From assembly GCA_016709845.1 (NCBI GenBank), contig JADJMA010000007.1, positions 132,081 to 196,080 of the forward strand: 64,000 nucleotides of DNA. Reading direction: 5' to 3'. Source of the stretch: Flammeovirgaceae bacterium. Lineage in GTDB: Bacteria; Bacteroidota; Bacteroidia; Cytophagales; Cyclobacteriaceae. The notes under the pieces were generated by a model. It was not told the DNA's origin. It saw only the letters and a program-made list of their open reading frames with translations, and did no database searches. Below are positions 41,392 through 52,308 of the stretch, piece after piece. Numbering within the stretch: position 1 is the stretch's first letter; each line of letters starts with the position of its first letter. The position numbers and the translations under genes are program-made.

Positions 41392-41844
41392 CTAATTATT
41401 AACTGCCCCTTTCAAAATTTTAATAATCGATTCATCAATCCGTTTGGGTCTCATGGATTGGCTATCTAACATACACCAGGTTGTCTTCGCTTTAACCAAC
41501 GTTTTCCCGGTTTTTGGATTAGTAATTTCAACATACCGGATGGATCGTGGTCCTGTAGTTTCGCCTACCCAGGTATTGGCAACCAGTTGATCATTTTCAA
41601 AGGCTGCACCCAGGTAGTCAATTTCATGCCTCAACACTACCCATACGTTTAGTTTTTTTATTTCGGGTGTTGCTAAAACATTCCAATGGGCGGCCGCTAC
41701 TTCCTGTGCCCAGCCGAGATAAACAACATTATTAACATGCCCTAATTCATCAATATCAGATTGATAAACCAGAATATTTTTACTGAATACATTCGCTTTT
41801 ATTTCTTCCATGCCATTTTTATTCTCAATAGAGAACTGATACAA
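41392..41844 (-). CDS. acyl-CoA thioesterase (4HBT hot-dog fold)
   Basis: An intact 150-residue hot-dog-fold protein. The motif YQSDIDELGHVNNVVYLGWAQ contains the catalytic Asp and the helix of YbgC/FadM-type thioesterases. VVLRHEIDYLGAAFENDQL and ITNPKTGKTLVKAKTTWCML complete the fold. It probably cleaves medium or long acyl-CoA thioesters in the cytoplasm. A Met near residue 12 could be the true start. Confidence 0.8.
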   Translation of the reverse strand: MYQFSIENKNGMEEIKANVFSKNILVYQSDIDELGHVNNVVYLGWAQEVAAAHWNVLATPEIKKLNVWVVLRHEIDYLGAAFENDQLVANTWVGETTGPRSIRYVEITNPKTGKTLVKAKTTWCMLDSQSMRPKRIDESIIKILKGAVNN

Positions 41845-41979
41845 GGTAAGGTTAACTTAATCCTATGAAAGTGTTCATGTTTATGACTTGGAGCTCTGAG
41901 GAAAAAGTTTGATAACTTATTGTACCTTGCACAATCAATTATGGTTTGAACCATACTTTTAGACTTAATAAGATACATT

Positions 41980-43233
41980 TTGACATTTCACGATTTTAGC
42001 TTCAATCCCCGCTTAGTGGACGGATTGGATGCCATGGGCTTTCTCAAAGCCAACCCCCATTCAAGTACAGGCAATTCCAGTTATACCTGGACAAAAAGAT
42101 TTGATTGCCTGCGCACAAACAGGCACAGGCAAAACGGCAGCCTATGTACTACCGATTTTAAACAATATTGTTAGTTCAGAAAAGCGACATCTGAATACTG
42201 TTATTATAGCGCCAACACGAGAACTTGCCCAGCAGATTGATCAACAAATTGAAGGGTTTTCTTATTTTTTGGGTGTGAGCTCAATAGCAATTTATGGTGG
42301 TGGCGATGGTGCTACCTGGGATCAACAGAAACGTGCCATGGAAGGTGGTGTGGATATTATTATTGCAACCCCGGGCGTTTGATTGCACAGATCGCGATGG
42401 GTACAATTAAATTCGATCACGTAGAACATCTTGTACTCGATGAAGCTGACCGCATGCTCGACATGGGATTTTATGAAGACATCATTCGGATCATAAAGGA
42501 GCTACCGGCCAAGCGACAAACATTATGTTTTTCCGCTACCATGCCACCCAAGATTCGCGCGTTAGCGAATCGTATTTTACAAAACCCCGTTGAGATTAAT
42601 ATAGCGCTTTCCAAACCTGCCGAGGGAATTTTACAACAAGCGTATGTAGTTCATAACGAACAAAAGGAAAAATTAATTGATCTGATTTTAAAGGATAAGG
42701 CCTTTAACAGTGTATTGATTTTTGCGTCAACGAAAGAAAATGTAAAGAAGCTAGATCGAAATCTGAATCGGTTAGGACTCAAAGCAAAAGCAATTCATTC
42801 AGATCTTGAGCAAAATGAACGTGAACATGTGTTACGCGAATTTAAAAACAAGCAGTTATCGATTTTAATTGGTACCGATGTGCTTTCGCGAGGTATTGAC
42901 GTGGAAGGAATTGATCTGGTAATCAACTTTGATGTGCCCCCTGATCCGGAAGATTACATTCACCGTATTGGGCGAACAGCGCGTGCAGCGTCAACCGGTA
43001 CAGCTATTACCTTTATCAATCAACTTGACCAACGTAAATTTTTTAGAATAGAAAGTCTAATTGGCAAAGAAGTTCCCAAAATGCCTTTACCCATCGAATT
43101 AGGAGCAGGCCCTGCTTATACACCAGAAGCGAAAACCAGTAGCCAGGCGCAGGGAAATAGGAGTAACAGTAATTCAGGAAACAAGAGAAAACCATGGCGG
43201 GGTAAACGTCCTGATCGCAAGCCAAGATCTTAA
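41980..43233 (+). CDS. DEAD-box RNA helicase
   Basis: An ATP-dependent RNA helicase of ~418 residues. The start is probably TTG 41980 (TFHDFSFNPRLVDGLDAMGF). Frameshifts lie near 42045 (GFSKPTPIQVQAIP restored) and near 42378 in a GGG run (TPGRLIAQ restored). All core motifs are present: Q motif, AQTGTGKTAA, PTRELAQQ, TPGR, DEAD as LDEADRMLDMGF, SAT, RGIDVEGIDLVINFD and HRIGRTARA. The basic C-terminal tail (NKRKPWRGKRPDRKPRS) resembles RhlE-type helicases, which act in ribosome assembly and RNA decay. Confidence 0.9.
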
Positions 43234-43302
43234 TTTTTTTTACCATTAAGAGACTAAGTCCTTAATGATCTTAATCTCTTAACTATCTTCATGTTAAAAA
43301 AA

Positions 43303-44634
43303 TTATTTTTTGATTAGCGCAGAAATCATGTCATTGAAATAATTTCCATAATAAGGTCCAACCCAATTTAAGGCCATTACTTCCTCTTTATGAATTTTCT
43401 CGTAATGTTCATCTTCCGTGATGTACCCAGCATAATTGCCATTAAAGCTGGTAATGATTAGCTTCTTTTCATTAGCCATGGCAAGGTCATGAAGTTTTTC
43501 ATTTACATAAATTTCGCCTGAGAAATCGCAAGGAGTGCCCATGAGCACTACGTTACCTAACTCAAGATAGGTTAGTTCACCTTGTAACGGATTTAATAAC
43601 CATGAGAATGCCCAGTTGCGCAACCTTAGGTTTTCGGTAATTCGTAATTGCGCAGGACCAAATTGAATAGGCACATGAGCACTTTTAATCTCAATGGAAT
43701 CAAGAGACTGATCGTACGTTGCATTTTTTATTTTTTCAGACAATACTTCGCCCGCTTTTTCAACCAATTCAAATTCTTGTTCCTTCAATCCGGCTAATCG
43801 ATGGCTGCCGACCATACCGGCCATGAACAAGCCGAAGGAATTTTCCTTTTCTAATTCTTTTAAAAGTGCTGTCGGATAATCGCCAGAAAGACTTTTACTT
43901 TTTTTACTAATACTAGTGGCGTGTGCGCTGTAGGTTATTAATTGAGCCTGGCTACTATCATCTCTAAGTAATTGTATTCCTCTCAGAAAGCCATCATAGG
44001 GAGCGCCCGGCACCAATCGATTTTCGGCATACTCGCTTGCGTCTGCTTCCCAATATCTCAATTGGGTTGGTTTCATTGATTTTTCAATCTGCGTAATTTT
44101 TTTTACAAGATTGTCAACAACATTATTTACCCATATCTCATCGTAATTTCCTAACACCAATTCTCCAACAATACTGTTATGCCAACCGCCAACGCCATTG
44201 TGTGTATGCGTGGCACTTAAATAGAGAAAGGGCTCTTCAGAAAATTCCTTCACTAATTTTTTTTGTAGTATTTCCTTAATAGTAGGAGGGAAGAGTAATA
44301 AGTCCAGACTGATGAAATAACAGGAGACGCTGCCATTGTTGATGCCTATAATTCTTGCATATAAGGAATCATGCACAGCTTCAAACGTTGGTCGCACACG
44401 ATATCCCGCCATGGGCATAGGGTGATCGGGTGTTATAGAAATTTTTCCCCAACCCGCGTATAGTTTTTGGAAGGCTTGTGAATAGTTGGCTGAAGATTAT
44501 TCAGCGTTTGAGTCATCTCCTGATAAAATTCCTGATCCGGCAACGGAGTTCTATCAATTTTACCTACCAGCGAAACAAGTACAATGATAATAACAACGAC
44601 TGCTGCTAGCAGTCCTTTTGAGCCAACGTTTCAT
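43303..44634 (-). CDS. neutral ceramidase-like hydrolase with N-terminal membrane anchor
   Basis: About 440 residues. Starting from ATG 44634 (MKRWLK) and allowing shifts near 44610 and 44450, an N-terminal membrane helix (LLAAVVVIIIVLVSLVGKI) is followed by the catalytic domain: PMPMAGYRVRPTFEAVHDSLYARI, ISLDLLLFPPTI, ATHTHNGVGGW (zinc His), AENRLVPGAPYDGFLRG and ITYSAHATSI. This matches the N-terminal domain of neutral/alkaline ceramidases, and Bacteroidota make sphingolipids, which supports the substrate guess. The C-terminal domain of full ceramidases is missing, so other amide hydrolysis is possible. Confidence 0.65.
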
Positions 44635-44656
44635 AAGTAGTTGACTTTATCAATCA

Positions 44657-46696
44657 TTACTTCTCAATGATAGTAAATTCTGTTCTTCTGTTTAACTGAC
44701 GACCAGCCCGGGTTTTATTATCCGAAATGGGTTTGTCAGGACCATACCCAGCAACTGTGATGCGAGATTCATCAATGCCTGACTTAACAAGATGTTTCTT
44801 CACCGCTTCCGCTCTTCTTCTACTAAGCCCTACGTTGTAGGGGTAAGATCCGATGTTATCGGTATGACCGCTGATTTCAACTTTTACCGTGGTGGCAGTC
44901 TTCATAATTTGTTCGAGATATAAAATATCATCGAAGGACTTAGGCACATCGCTATCATGAGGGAAATAAACATTTAGCGTTCTTCTGTAGTTTACGGCAA
45001 TTTTATCTAAATATATTGTATCACGTAATGTGGGATTTTGTGTCGGTAAAGCAGAGAAATAATAGGTGGATGAATAGGGGATGTAATCATTACTTGATAC
45101 CAACAATTTATACCTTACGGATTGCCCGGCCATATTCTTAATTTCAGTTTGATAGGTTCCAGTCTGACTTTCTTTGAAATTAATTTCCTCTCCTTGTGCA
45201 GAAGAAAACTTTACCGTTGCGTTAAGAGGCTTATGGGAATCTCCTTCAGCAACAAATACTGAAAACTGTAAAGATGTAGGTGTATCTGTGGCTGGTGATT
45301 CTTTAACCGCTGGTCGTGCGATGGCAGGTATTTCATCTTCCATAGCTAAAACGGCATCAGTAAAATCGGGTTGCGTGTACGTGGGTTCAACCCAATTGTG
45401 AATATCAATTCTATAAATATCTTGTTCACCAACACCTTCTTGCCGGACAGATGAAATATAGGCAAAGTCTTCATCACGAGTCAGCACGATATAAATATCA
45501 TTTTCAACCGAGTTAATGGGATAGCCCATGTTGATTGGTTTCTCCCAGCTATTTTTTTCATCATTATAGATACTGCGATAAATATCAAGATCGCCCATGC
45601 CTGCATGACCGTTTGAACTGAAGTAAAGACTTTTACCGTTGGCTGAAATAAATACCCCGTCTTCATCCAAATCGGTATTAACGAGTCTGCCTAAATTTTG
45701 AGGATCAACCCAATGGCCCTTTGAATTTTTTGTGCACATATAAATATCAGTTCCTCCAAAGCCACCCGGACGATTACTGGTGAAAATATTTTTTTGACCA
45801 TCTGCAGTCATTGAAGCAGAATTTTCGATGTATTCTGAGTTAATCTCTAGCGATCTAGGATCCGTCCATGTGCCATCCGATTTTAAATAGGAGCTCAGTA
45901 TATCGCCACCGTTAGAATCATAATACAAAAGCATTTCTTTACCATCCGGTGAAAGGTTTACACTTGCATTGTGATAATTGTTATTGAGAGCCCCTGGTAA
46001 AGTTTTGGCTGGACTCCATTCCCCATTTTCTTTTCGACTATAAAAAATCTCTTCATAGTACTCGTTATCCGCAGCTATGCGGTCGTTCGAGTTACCCTCT
46101 GGTCTACGTGTAGTAAATACCATCAGCGTTTCATCAGCATTGATGGTTGGTGCGTAATCAGGCCATTCGGAATTTACATTGCTACCGAGGGGTGTGATCG
46201 TAATATTTACTGGTTGAGCCTTCATGATTTTGGCATTGTTACATTCAAATACCTTTCTGTAAACCTCATTGAGCTTTTTTTCGATTTCTCATAGTCGAGT
46301 GATCGCGACAGCAAACGACCATATCGGTTATAAAGTAAGATAGCACTATCAAATTTTTCGGAATAATGATACGCCTGGCCGAGGTAGTAAAGAATATCAT
46401 CATCGATTTTTGGATCAAGCAAATAAGCCTTCTTAAAATATTCGAGCGATCGCTCCTTGCGAATAGTGAGCATGATTGAGCGCCCGGTCATAAATTGAGC
46501 TTTGGAACTTTTAGGATTGGCTTGGGTAGCTAGCAAAACATTTCAGTAGCCTGCTTGCGATGTGAATAATCAAAGACTCCATACCCTGCCGGTAATATTC
46601 TTCGGATAATGCAATAGAATCCTGCTGACTTAAGACGGGTATGCTTAAAAACAGACAGGCTAGAAAGACAAGGGGCAAGCGGTAGGATAAAGCCAT
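44657..46696 (-). CDS. OmpA-family outer-membrane protein with TPR and PD40 repeats
   Basis: About 680 residues after joining frames (shifts near 46610, 46535, 46275 and 46225). The order is: Sec signal peptide (VFLACLFLSIPVLSQ), TPR-like helices (NPKSSKAQFMTGRSI, SLEYFKKAYLLDPK), PD40/WD40-like blades (PDYAPTINADETLMVFTTRR, ASVNLSPDGKEMLLYY, DIYMCTKNSKGHW, SLYFSSNGHAGMGDLDIYR), a linker, and a C-terminal OmpA peptidoglycan-binding domain (VEISGHTDNIGSYPYN, GLSRRRAEAVKKHLVKSGI, AGRQLNRRTEF). Such proteins tie the outer membrane to the wall and often accompany gliding/T9SS components. The partner is not visible here. Confidence 0.85.
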
Positions 46697-46832
46697 GGGT
46701 TTCGAATCTTAGCCAAAAGTAAAGTATTTCGGCAAGCATTTGAATCTTGAACGGATCGATTTTTAGCTATTCGCAAGTGTTACCACCTCACGACAGTTTA
46801 AAGCCACCCGTTTATGGATAGTTCTTCCGAGT

Positions 46833-47155
46833 TTATGCACTATGACGATACCTGCTACCTTCCCACGCTTTCATTTCGAGGATCATTGCCTGCTCACGAG
46901 GAGTTAAGGGTGCTTGTTGAGTACTTCCTGATGCTTTGCCAGCGATGTAAAAAATTGAAGTCGATACTTGAACACTACTTTACTTCCAATCGCCTTTTAA
47001 GCTCTCTGGGAAGAGTTTCATCTACCCAAATGAGAAATATATTTTTCATCATCGCTACTACCAGGCAAAAAAGATAATCCGGACTTTTCCAGATTGTCCA
47101 GTACGTCATCCTTAAAGTCTGGCTTGCCAGTTATATATAGTGTTGTCCAAGTCAT
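46833..47155 (-). CDS. small conserved-type hypothetical protein, frameshifted
   Basis: On the minus strand from ATG 47155 a ~107-residue protein can be assembled: MTWTTLYITGKPDFKDDVLDN, EKSGLSFLPGSSDDEKYI, LIWVDETLPRELKRR, FKYRLQFFTSLAKHQEVL, PLTPREQAMILEMKAWEGSRY, stop at 46833-46835. Two or three indels (near 47035, 46975 and 46905) are needed. It looks like a family of ~105-residue hypothetical proteins of Bacteroidota, with no known function. The plus-strand frame 46814-47077 over the same bases is a shadow. Confidence 0.45.
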
Positions 47156-47357
47156 AGTTTTATATTGGCCCGCATAAAAACTCAAAATTTAATTCTGCTT
47201 AATCTTAGCTACTCAGAACAAAATGATAGGCCACCGAAGATTAAAAAATATTTCTAGTTGATTCGTGGCCAGCTATTTAGCTGCGAACACTTTCATAACG
47301 GCCAAGCTCGGCAATAAGTTGCAAAAGATTGGAATGAGCTTGAAATAAATTATTCAA

Positions 47358-47558
47358 TTACTCATTAATCCAGACTAAAAAAGAAACCAGTACTAATTGA
47401 TCAGAAAGATATTGAATGATGGGTTCATCCGGATCGAATTGATTTCCATATTTTTTTCTAATGGCAGTTAGTTCTTCATCGGTTACCCAATCGGTTGCAA
47501 TAAGTTTATGCGTTGGGTCAACTTTTTTCTTAATGGTAACCAGAATTCGTTTCATCAT
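47358..47558 (-). CDS. small hypothetical protein
   Basis: A 66-residue frame starting MMKRILVTIKKKVDPTHKLIATDWVTDEEL (shown in part as its basic start and acidic middle), then an amphipathic helix and a hydrophobic end. No family recognised. It is flanked by ~200-bp gaps on both sides in which I see nothing. It may be a real small gene, but coding support is limited. Confidence 0.35.
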   Translation of the reverse strand: MMKRILVTIKKKVDPTHKLIATDWVTDEELTAIRKKYGNQFDPDEPIIQYLSDQLVLVSFLVWINE

Positions 47559-47764
47559 TTTTGGGATTAGTCTATAACAAGACTACCATTTAAATGCCCA
47601 TGGCCAAATGATATTTATCAGGTTCTTGCCTATCACAGATGCCTTCCTCTTCTAATCCCAAATGGGCATAAAATCCCATTTTTGGAATCGAATTTTAAAT
47701 TGTGCCATTTTAGTGATTTTAAGGATTTTTACCGGTGGCATGATTGTTCTGTTAGGTGAGTATC

Positions 47765-48141
47765 ATGAAAAAGATACCCCTAATCGCTGTGTTTGAGAAC
47801 GATCCACTAAACAGGTTTATCTGCCAGCGAATGTTAGACCTTCAAAGCGAAAAGGTCTCCTTTCATATTTTCGGTAATCCAGAGGAAGGCCTGGAATTAG
47901 CAAAGACAGCTAAGTTTGACTTTGCTTTATTGATTTACATTTTAAGGGCGAGATCTACGAAGGCGTTGAGCTAGCCAAAAAATTTAAATCAATTTCTAAA
48001 GATACTGTGCTCGTTGCCATGACAACCCTTATTCAACAACGTGATTCAGAACGGGCAAAATCGGAAGGTTTTGTAGCCTGCCTTGAAAAACCATTATCAT
48101 TTTTCGACATAGAAAAATTGTTAAGTGAGATAAGGAGCTAG
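47765..48141 (+). CDS. single-domain response regulator (CheY-like)
   Basis: About 125 residues from ATG 47765. The acidic pocket FENDPLNR, the phospho-acceptor Asp in the DFAFIDLHFKG segment (restored by one indel near 47928), the Thr in VAMTTL and the Lys in LEKPLSF are the receiver-domain landmarks. There is no output domain, so it acts through protein contacts. No kinase gene is adjacent; the nearest is at 56035. Confidence 0.7.
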
Positions 48142-48263
48142 GATAGGTAGACACGTTCCTGAAAAAAAATATTAGTGGCCTGTTGATTTTAAATGGTATT
48201 TTATTAAACAGAAGGTGTAAATAAGAAACCTTACCTTTATGTAACGCATGAGCTTGAAGCAGT

Positions 48264-48515
48264 ATGACTAAGTGTAACACAGGTAAGCGATTATATACAA
48301 GCGAAGCACTTGCTGAAGACGCGTTGATAGGGGCTCACATAAATTTCGACTATCGAACAGGCAGCGGACCAGTCGCTATTTATAAATGTGACGAATGTGG
48401 AAACTACCACCTTACCTCGCATGGAGAAATGAATAAACGACTTGCCTTACAATTGCAAAGCGGGTTCATTCAAAAACAAAAACAAGCTGCCCGGTGGCAG
48501 GATAAGTTGAAGTAA
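48264..48515 (+). CDS. small hypothetical protein with CxxC motif
   Basis: An intact 83-residue protein. The centre has YKCDECGNYHLTSHG, resembling half of a zinc ribbon with two Cys and two His, and an early Cys lies at residue 4. The C-terminus is a basic helix (QKQKQAARWQDKLK). The pattern could bind nucleic acid. I know no function for it. Confidence 0.6.
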   Translation: MTKCNTGKRLYTSEALAEDALIGAHINFDYRTGSGPVAIYKCDECGNYHLTSHGEMNKRLALQLQSGFIQKQKQAARWQDKLK

Positions 48516-48581
48516 ATGTCATTATTTGATTCTTGACTTTTTACTTCCCTCTTTTTTTCCAATCTTCCTGAAATTTGGATC

Positions 48582-49538
48582 ATGAATAAAACTACTCTTG
48601 ATAAATTATTAGGCATTCAATATCCTGTAATAGTGGCGCCTATGTTTTTAATCTCTAATACAAAAATGATTAAGGCCGCATTGGCCCATGGCGTGACGGC
48701 CGCCTTTCCGGCATTAAACTATCGTACCGATCACGAACTACGTGCTGCGATTAACGAGATCAAATCATTTAGCGATAAGCCCTTCGGGGTAAATCTGATT
48801 GTTAATAAATCCAATCTAAAATATAAAGGCCAACTGGAAACGTTAATCGAACTGAAGGTTGACTACATTATAACTTCCTTGGGCAATCCAGGAAGTAATT
48901 GAAAAATGTAAGCCACATGGAATTAAAGTTTTTTGCGATGTAGTTGATTTAACCTATGCAAAAAAAGTAGAACAACTGGGTGCCGATGCAGTGATAGCCG
49001 TAAACAATCAGGCAGGGGGACATGCAGGTAAACTATCTCCAAAGGAATTGATTACACTGTTGACTCAAAATTGTAACATCCCGGTAATTTCGGCCGGAGG
49101 CATTGCCCATGGTAATGATTTGAAACTGGTAATGGATTGGGGAGCAGCCGGTGCATCGGTAGGCACAATCTTTATTGCGTGCGATGAAGCCGATATTTCA
49201 CCGGAGTATAAGCAGGCGATGATTGATTATGGAGAGAAGGATATTGTAATGACGACTAAGCTTTCGGGATCGGCTCTTACGGTTATTAATACGCCTTACG
49301 TACAACAATTAGGTACTGAGGCCACTTGGCTGGAACGAATTCTTCATAATAATAAGACATTAAAAAATATGCAAAGATGTTGATCGCCTATCGCGGAATG
49401 AAACAAGTAGAAAATGCTGCTTTTGGTGCCACCTATAAAACCGTGTGGTGTGCGGGCCCAGCCATTGAACATGTAAAAAGTATCCGGCCCATGGGAGAGA
49501 TAATAAAAACATTAACTACAGAATTTGATAATGCCTAA
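48582..49538 (+). CDS. nitronate monooxygenase family protein
   Basis: An FMN-dependent TIM-barrel enzyme of ~318 residues that oxidises nitronates such as propionate-3-nitronate. LLGIQYPVIVAPMFLISNT is the N-terminal FMN loop, NNQAGGHAGKLSP contains the catalytic-region His, VISAGGIAHGNDL and WGAAGASVGTIFIACDEA bind the FMN phosphate. Frameshifts lie near 48893 (GNP to EVIEKCKPHG) and near 49370 (KTLKKYAKML). Related enzymes include enoyl reductase FabK, but the GGHAG pattern favours NMO. Confidence 0.78.
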
Positions 49539-49621
49539 TAATCGCAAAGCGCAGAGACGCAAGGAAAGTTAACGGGTAAAGAACATTGCGCCTAGCACCC
49601 TTGCAGTGAAACCTATAAATC

Positions 49622-50373
49622 ATGAACGAAAAGAAACATTGGGAGCACATCGCGCCAAGCTATAATGACGAAATCTTTGATGTATACGCCAGCGACAGAA
49701 AGAAAAAGCTTCCGCGGTATTTTCGTAAGCATGGAGGTAAAAACAAAACGGCTATAGATTTTGGATGCGGTAACGGGAAATCATTTCCTTACCTCGCTCC
49801 AATTTTTAAACACGTACTGGGTCTCGATATTAGTAAAGGTCTTTTAAAACAGGCGAAGCAGCGTGGGTATAAGAATGTTGACTTGAAACAAGCTGACCTA
49901 ACAAAGAAGAAACTTATTTTGTCTCCGGTCGACTTTGCTTTCTGTTGCAATGTCATCATGTTTCCCGAGCTTGAAAAGAATTATACTATGCTGGCGAATA
50001 TTAACAAAGCCTTGCATAAGGGAGGTACTGCCTTAATCGTGTTACCCTCTTTAGACTCAGCTTTGTTTTCTTCCTGGCGCTTAATTGATTTGTATCGCAA
50101 AGAAGGTGTTGACGTTAAGGACATCCCGGCCCATGAGTTTCATTATTTTAAAGGCAACAAGCGTGATATCATTCAAGGGATCGTTCATATTGATGGCGTT
50201 CCCACCAAACATTATTCATACTCGGAGCTTCAGGTAATATTTGAAGAGGCTGGTTTTAAAATTACTGCTCTCGAAAAACTGGAATACGATTGAATACTGA
50301 ATTAGCATCAGTTCCTGATTGGCTAAAGGATCCCTATCCGTGGGATTGGTTGGTAGAGTGCGTAAAGAGCTGA
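49622..50373 (+). CDS. class I SAM-dependent methyltransferase
   Basis: About 250 residues. Motif I IDFGCGNGKSFPYL, acidic loop LGLDISKGLL, DLKQADLTKK and the post-motif FCCNVIMFPELEKNY define the fold. The substrate is unknown. The frame stops early at 50293 (EYD-TGA); adding one G (TGG) continues it through NTELASVPDWLKDPYPWDW to 50373, a natural C-terminus. Confidence 0.72.
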
Positions 50374-50468
50374 TTGAATCCTTTGAAGATATTCGTTTCT
50401 GTTTTTATTTCCCTTACGTGAGGAAGTGTTTTTTATTTTAGATTCGCATCCGGATAATCCAATCGCTT

Positions 50469-52109
50469 ATGAAACTCACGTTACGACCAATCCAATTCCT
50501 TCAACTTATTGCATTTGCTTTTGGGCTTACTGTTCTAGTTGCTTCCTGTAAAGAGAAAGAAGCCCCCACGGATTTAGCAAAAGAAACTATCATACCTAAG
50601 CCGGTAAGTATTACGCCAACGGGCAAGAATTTTTCACTTACCCCAGAAACAGTTATTTATGTGCCTGCAGAAAACGATGAGTTAATGGTTGTAGCACAAC
50701 GATTGGCATTACAGATAAATAATTTTACCGGGTTCACAAGCAAAATAGAAAAAACAGGGTCCATGCCAGAGGCAGGTATTTACCTGATAGCCGAGGGAGA
50801 GGACAAAGAATTAGGAGATGAGGGCTATGAACTTTCTATAATGGAAGATCTTATTAAACTTCAGGCCAATAAACCTTCTGGAATATTTCGAGGTGTGCAA
50901 ACAATCGCACAACTGGTGCCTATTCAAAGTCCAGGAACTGCTGGTTACGAAGGGCACATCGCTACGGGAACTATTCGTGATTATCCAACCTATGTGTGGC
51001 GTGGTTCTATGCTGGATGTTGCGCGCCATTTCTTTTCTGTTGATGACGTAAAACGGTATATCGATTTAATCAGCTATTATAAAATGAATGTGTTGCACCT
51101 GCACTTAAGCGATGATCAGGGCTGGCGCATTGAAATTAAATCGTGGCCTAACCTGACCATACATGGCAGTAGCACCCAGGTAGGCGGGGGTAAAGGAGGA
51201 TTTTATACGCAGGAGCAATACAAAGATATTATTGCCTATGCGCAGAGCAGATATGTTACAGTTGTTCCAGAAATTGATTTACCAGGTCATATTAATTCAG
51301 CGTTAGCTTCGTATGGCGAATTGAATGGCGGCATTGTAGTTCCGATTGAAGGGAGATACAAAGGACCGTTGAGTTCTTCCGGAATTTTGGGTGGAAAGCA
51401 AAGACCTACGGAACTCTATACCGGTATTGGGGTAGGATGGAGTACGTTGCAATATGGAAAGTCTTCCACTACGAAATTCCTCAACGATGTAATTCGTGAA
51501 ATCACTGAAATTACTCCGGGGCCCTATATGCACATTGGAGGTGATGAAGCGCATGCAACCAAGAAAGAAGATTATATAAAATTTGTAAATCAGTTTACGG
51601 ACATCGTGAAAGCAAATGGAAAGCAAATGGTAGGTTGGGAAGAGATTGCCCAGGGAAATATTGATAGGAATGCAATCGCCCAGCATTGGGCTTCTGAGAA
51701 GTATGCGCAAATGGCAGCGGAAAAAGGAGCCCGGATTATTATGTCTCCCTCAACCCGCGTGTATCTGGACATGCAATATGATTCTACTACCCGCATTGGC
51801 TTACACTGGGCGGCATACATTGAAGTAGATGATGCTTACAATTGGAATCCGGCAACACAAGTAGATGGTATAAGTAAAGATCAGATTATGGGTGTGGAGG
51901 CCCCTTTATGGACTGAAACCATAGAAAATATGAATGACATTGAATACTTGCTATTTCCCCGCTTACCGGGCATCGCTGAAATTGCCTGGTCGCCAGCGCA
52001 GGGAAGAAGTTGGGAAGAATACAAAGTACGGTTAGGAAACCACGGCCCGCGGATGAAAGCGTTGGGAATAGATTTCTATCCGTCTGCCAAAGTACCCTGG
52101 GTAGATTGA
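50469..52109 (+). CDS. beta-N-acetylhexosaminidase (GH20), lipoprotein
   Basis: An intact 546-residue protein. A lipoprotein leader (AFGLTVLVASC, lipobox Cys near residue 27) places it at the cell surface or periplasm. The GH20b-like N-terminal domain is followed by the TIM barrel: RGSMLDVARHFFSVDDVKRY, LHLHLSDDQGWRIEI, VVPEIDLPGH and the catalytic pair Asp-Glu in MHIGGDEAH (near residue 358). It removes terminal N-acetylglucosamine or -galactosamine from chitin fragments or glycans. It appears to be monocistronic. Confidence 0.92.
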   Translation: MKLTLRPIQFLQLIAFAFGLTVLVASCKEKEAPTDLAKETIIPKPVSITPTGKNFSLTPETVIYVPAENDELMVVAQRLALQINNFTGFTSKIEKTGSMPEAGIYLIAEGEDKELGDEGYELSIMEDLIKLQANKPSGIFRGVQTIAQLVPIQSPGTAGYEGHIATGTIRDYPTYVWRGSMLDVARHFFSVDDVKRYIDLISYYKMNVLHLHLSDDQGWRIEIKSWPNLTIHGSSTQVGGGKGGFYTQEQYKDIIAYAQSRYVTVVPEIDLPGHINSALASYGELNGGIVVPIEGRYKGPLSSSGILGGKQRPTELYTGIGVGWSTLQYGKSSTTKFLNDVIREITEITPGPYMHIGGDEAHATKKEDYIKFVNQFTDIVKANGKQMVGWEEIAQGNIDRNAIAQHWASEKYAQMAAEKGARIIMSPSTRVYLDMQYDSTTRIGLHWAAYIEVDDAYNWNPATQVDGISKDQIMGVEAPLWTETIENMNDIEYLLFPRLPGIAEIAWSPAQGRSWEEYKVRLGNHGPRMKALGIDFYPSAKVPWVD

Positions 52110-52262
52110 TATATAATAAATCACTTTCATAAAAAATACTGGTAATAATCAGCATTTTTTATTTTTCAGGTATCGTTTCACTTAAGCAAACTGAAAAACA
52201 GCCACATACATAAATTATGTATGGACTTGTATATAAGTGTTAGCAATCTAATCATCCAGTTA

Positions 52263-52274
52263 TGATTTTTGTCA
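52263..52274. promoter_or_regulatory. candidate Crp/Fnr-type site upstream of a DUF4136 gene
   Basis: TGATTTTTGTCA, identical to the nrdJ-upstream site. A -7-like TATCTTTAG begins 14 bp downstream (52289), the same spacing as at korA. The start codon is at 52309. Confidence 0.45.
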
Positions 52275-52308
52275 GCATTATACTCATTTATCTTTAGTAA
52301 CATTGAAT

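Noticed and set aside
41291..41395. A short plus-strand frame ending in GLNLGEQEGILATKALLEETIKQLT
   Set aside because: It looks coding-like but has no start codon, no upstream continuation and no family I recognise; it may be a remnant. Too short to call.
49548..49572. GCAAAGCGCAGAGACGCAAGG, resembling dispersed GCAAAGACGC-type repeats
   Set aside because: Only one degenerate copy is present here, so no repeat family can be shown from this window.
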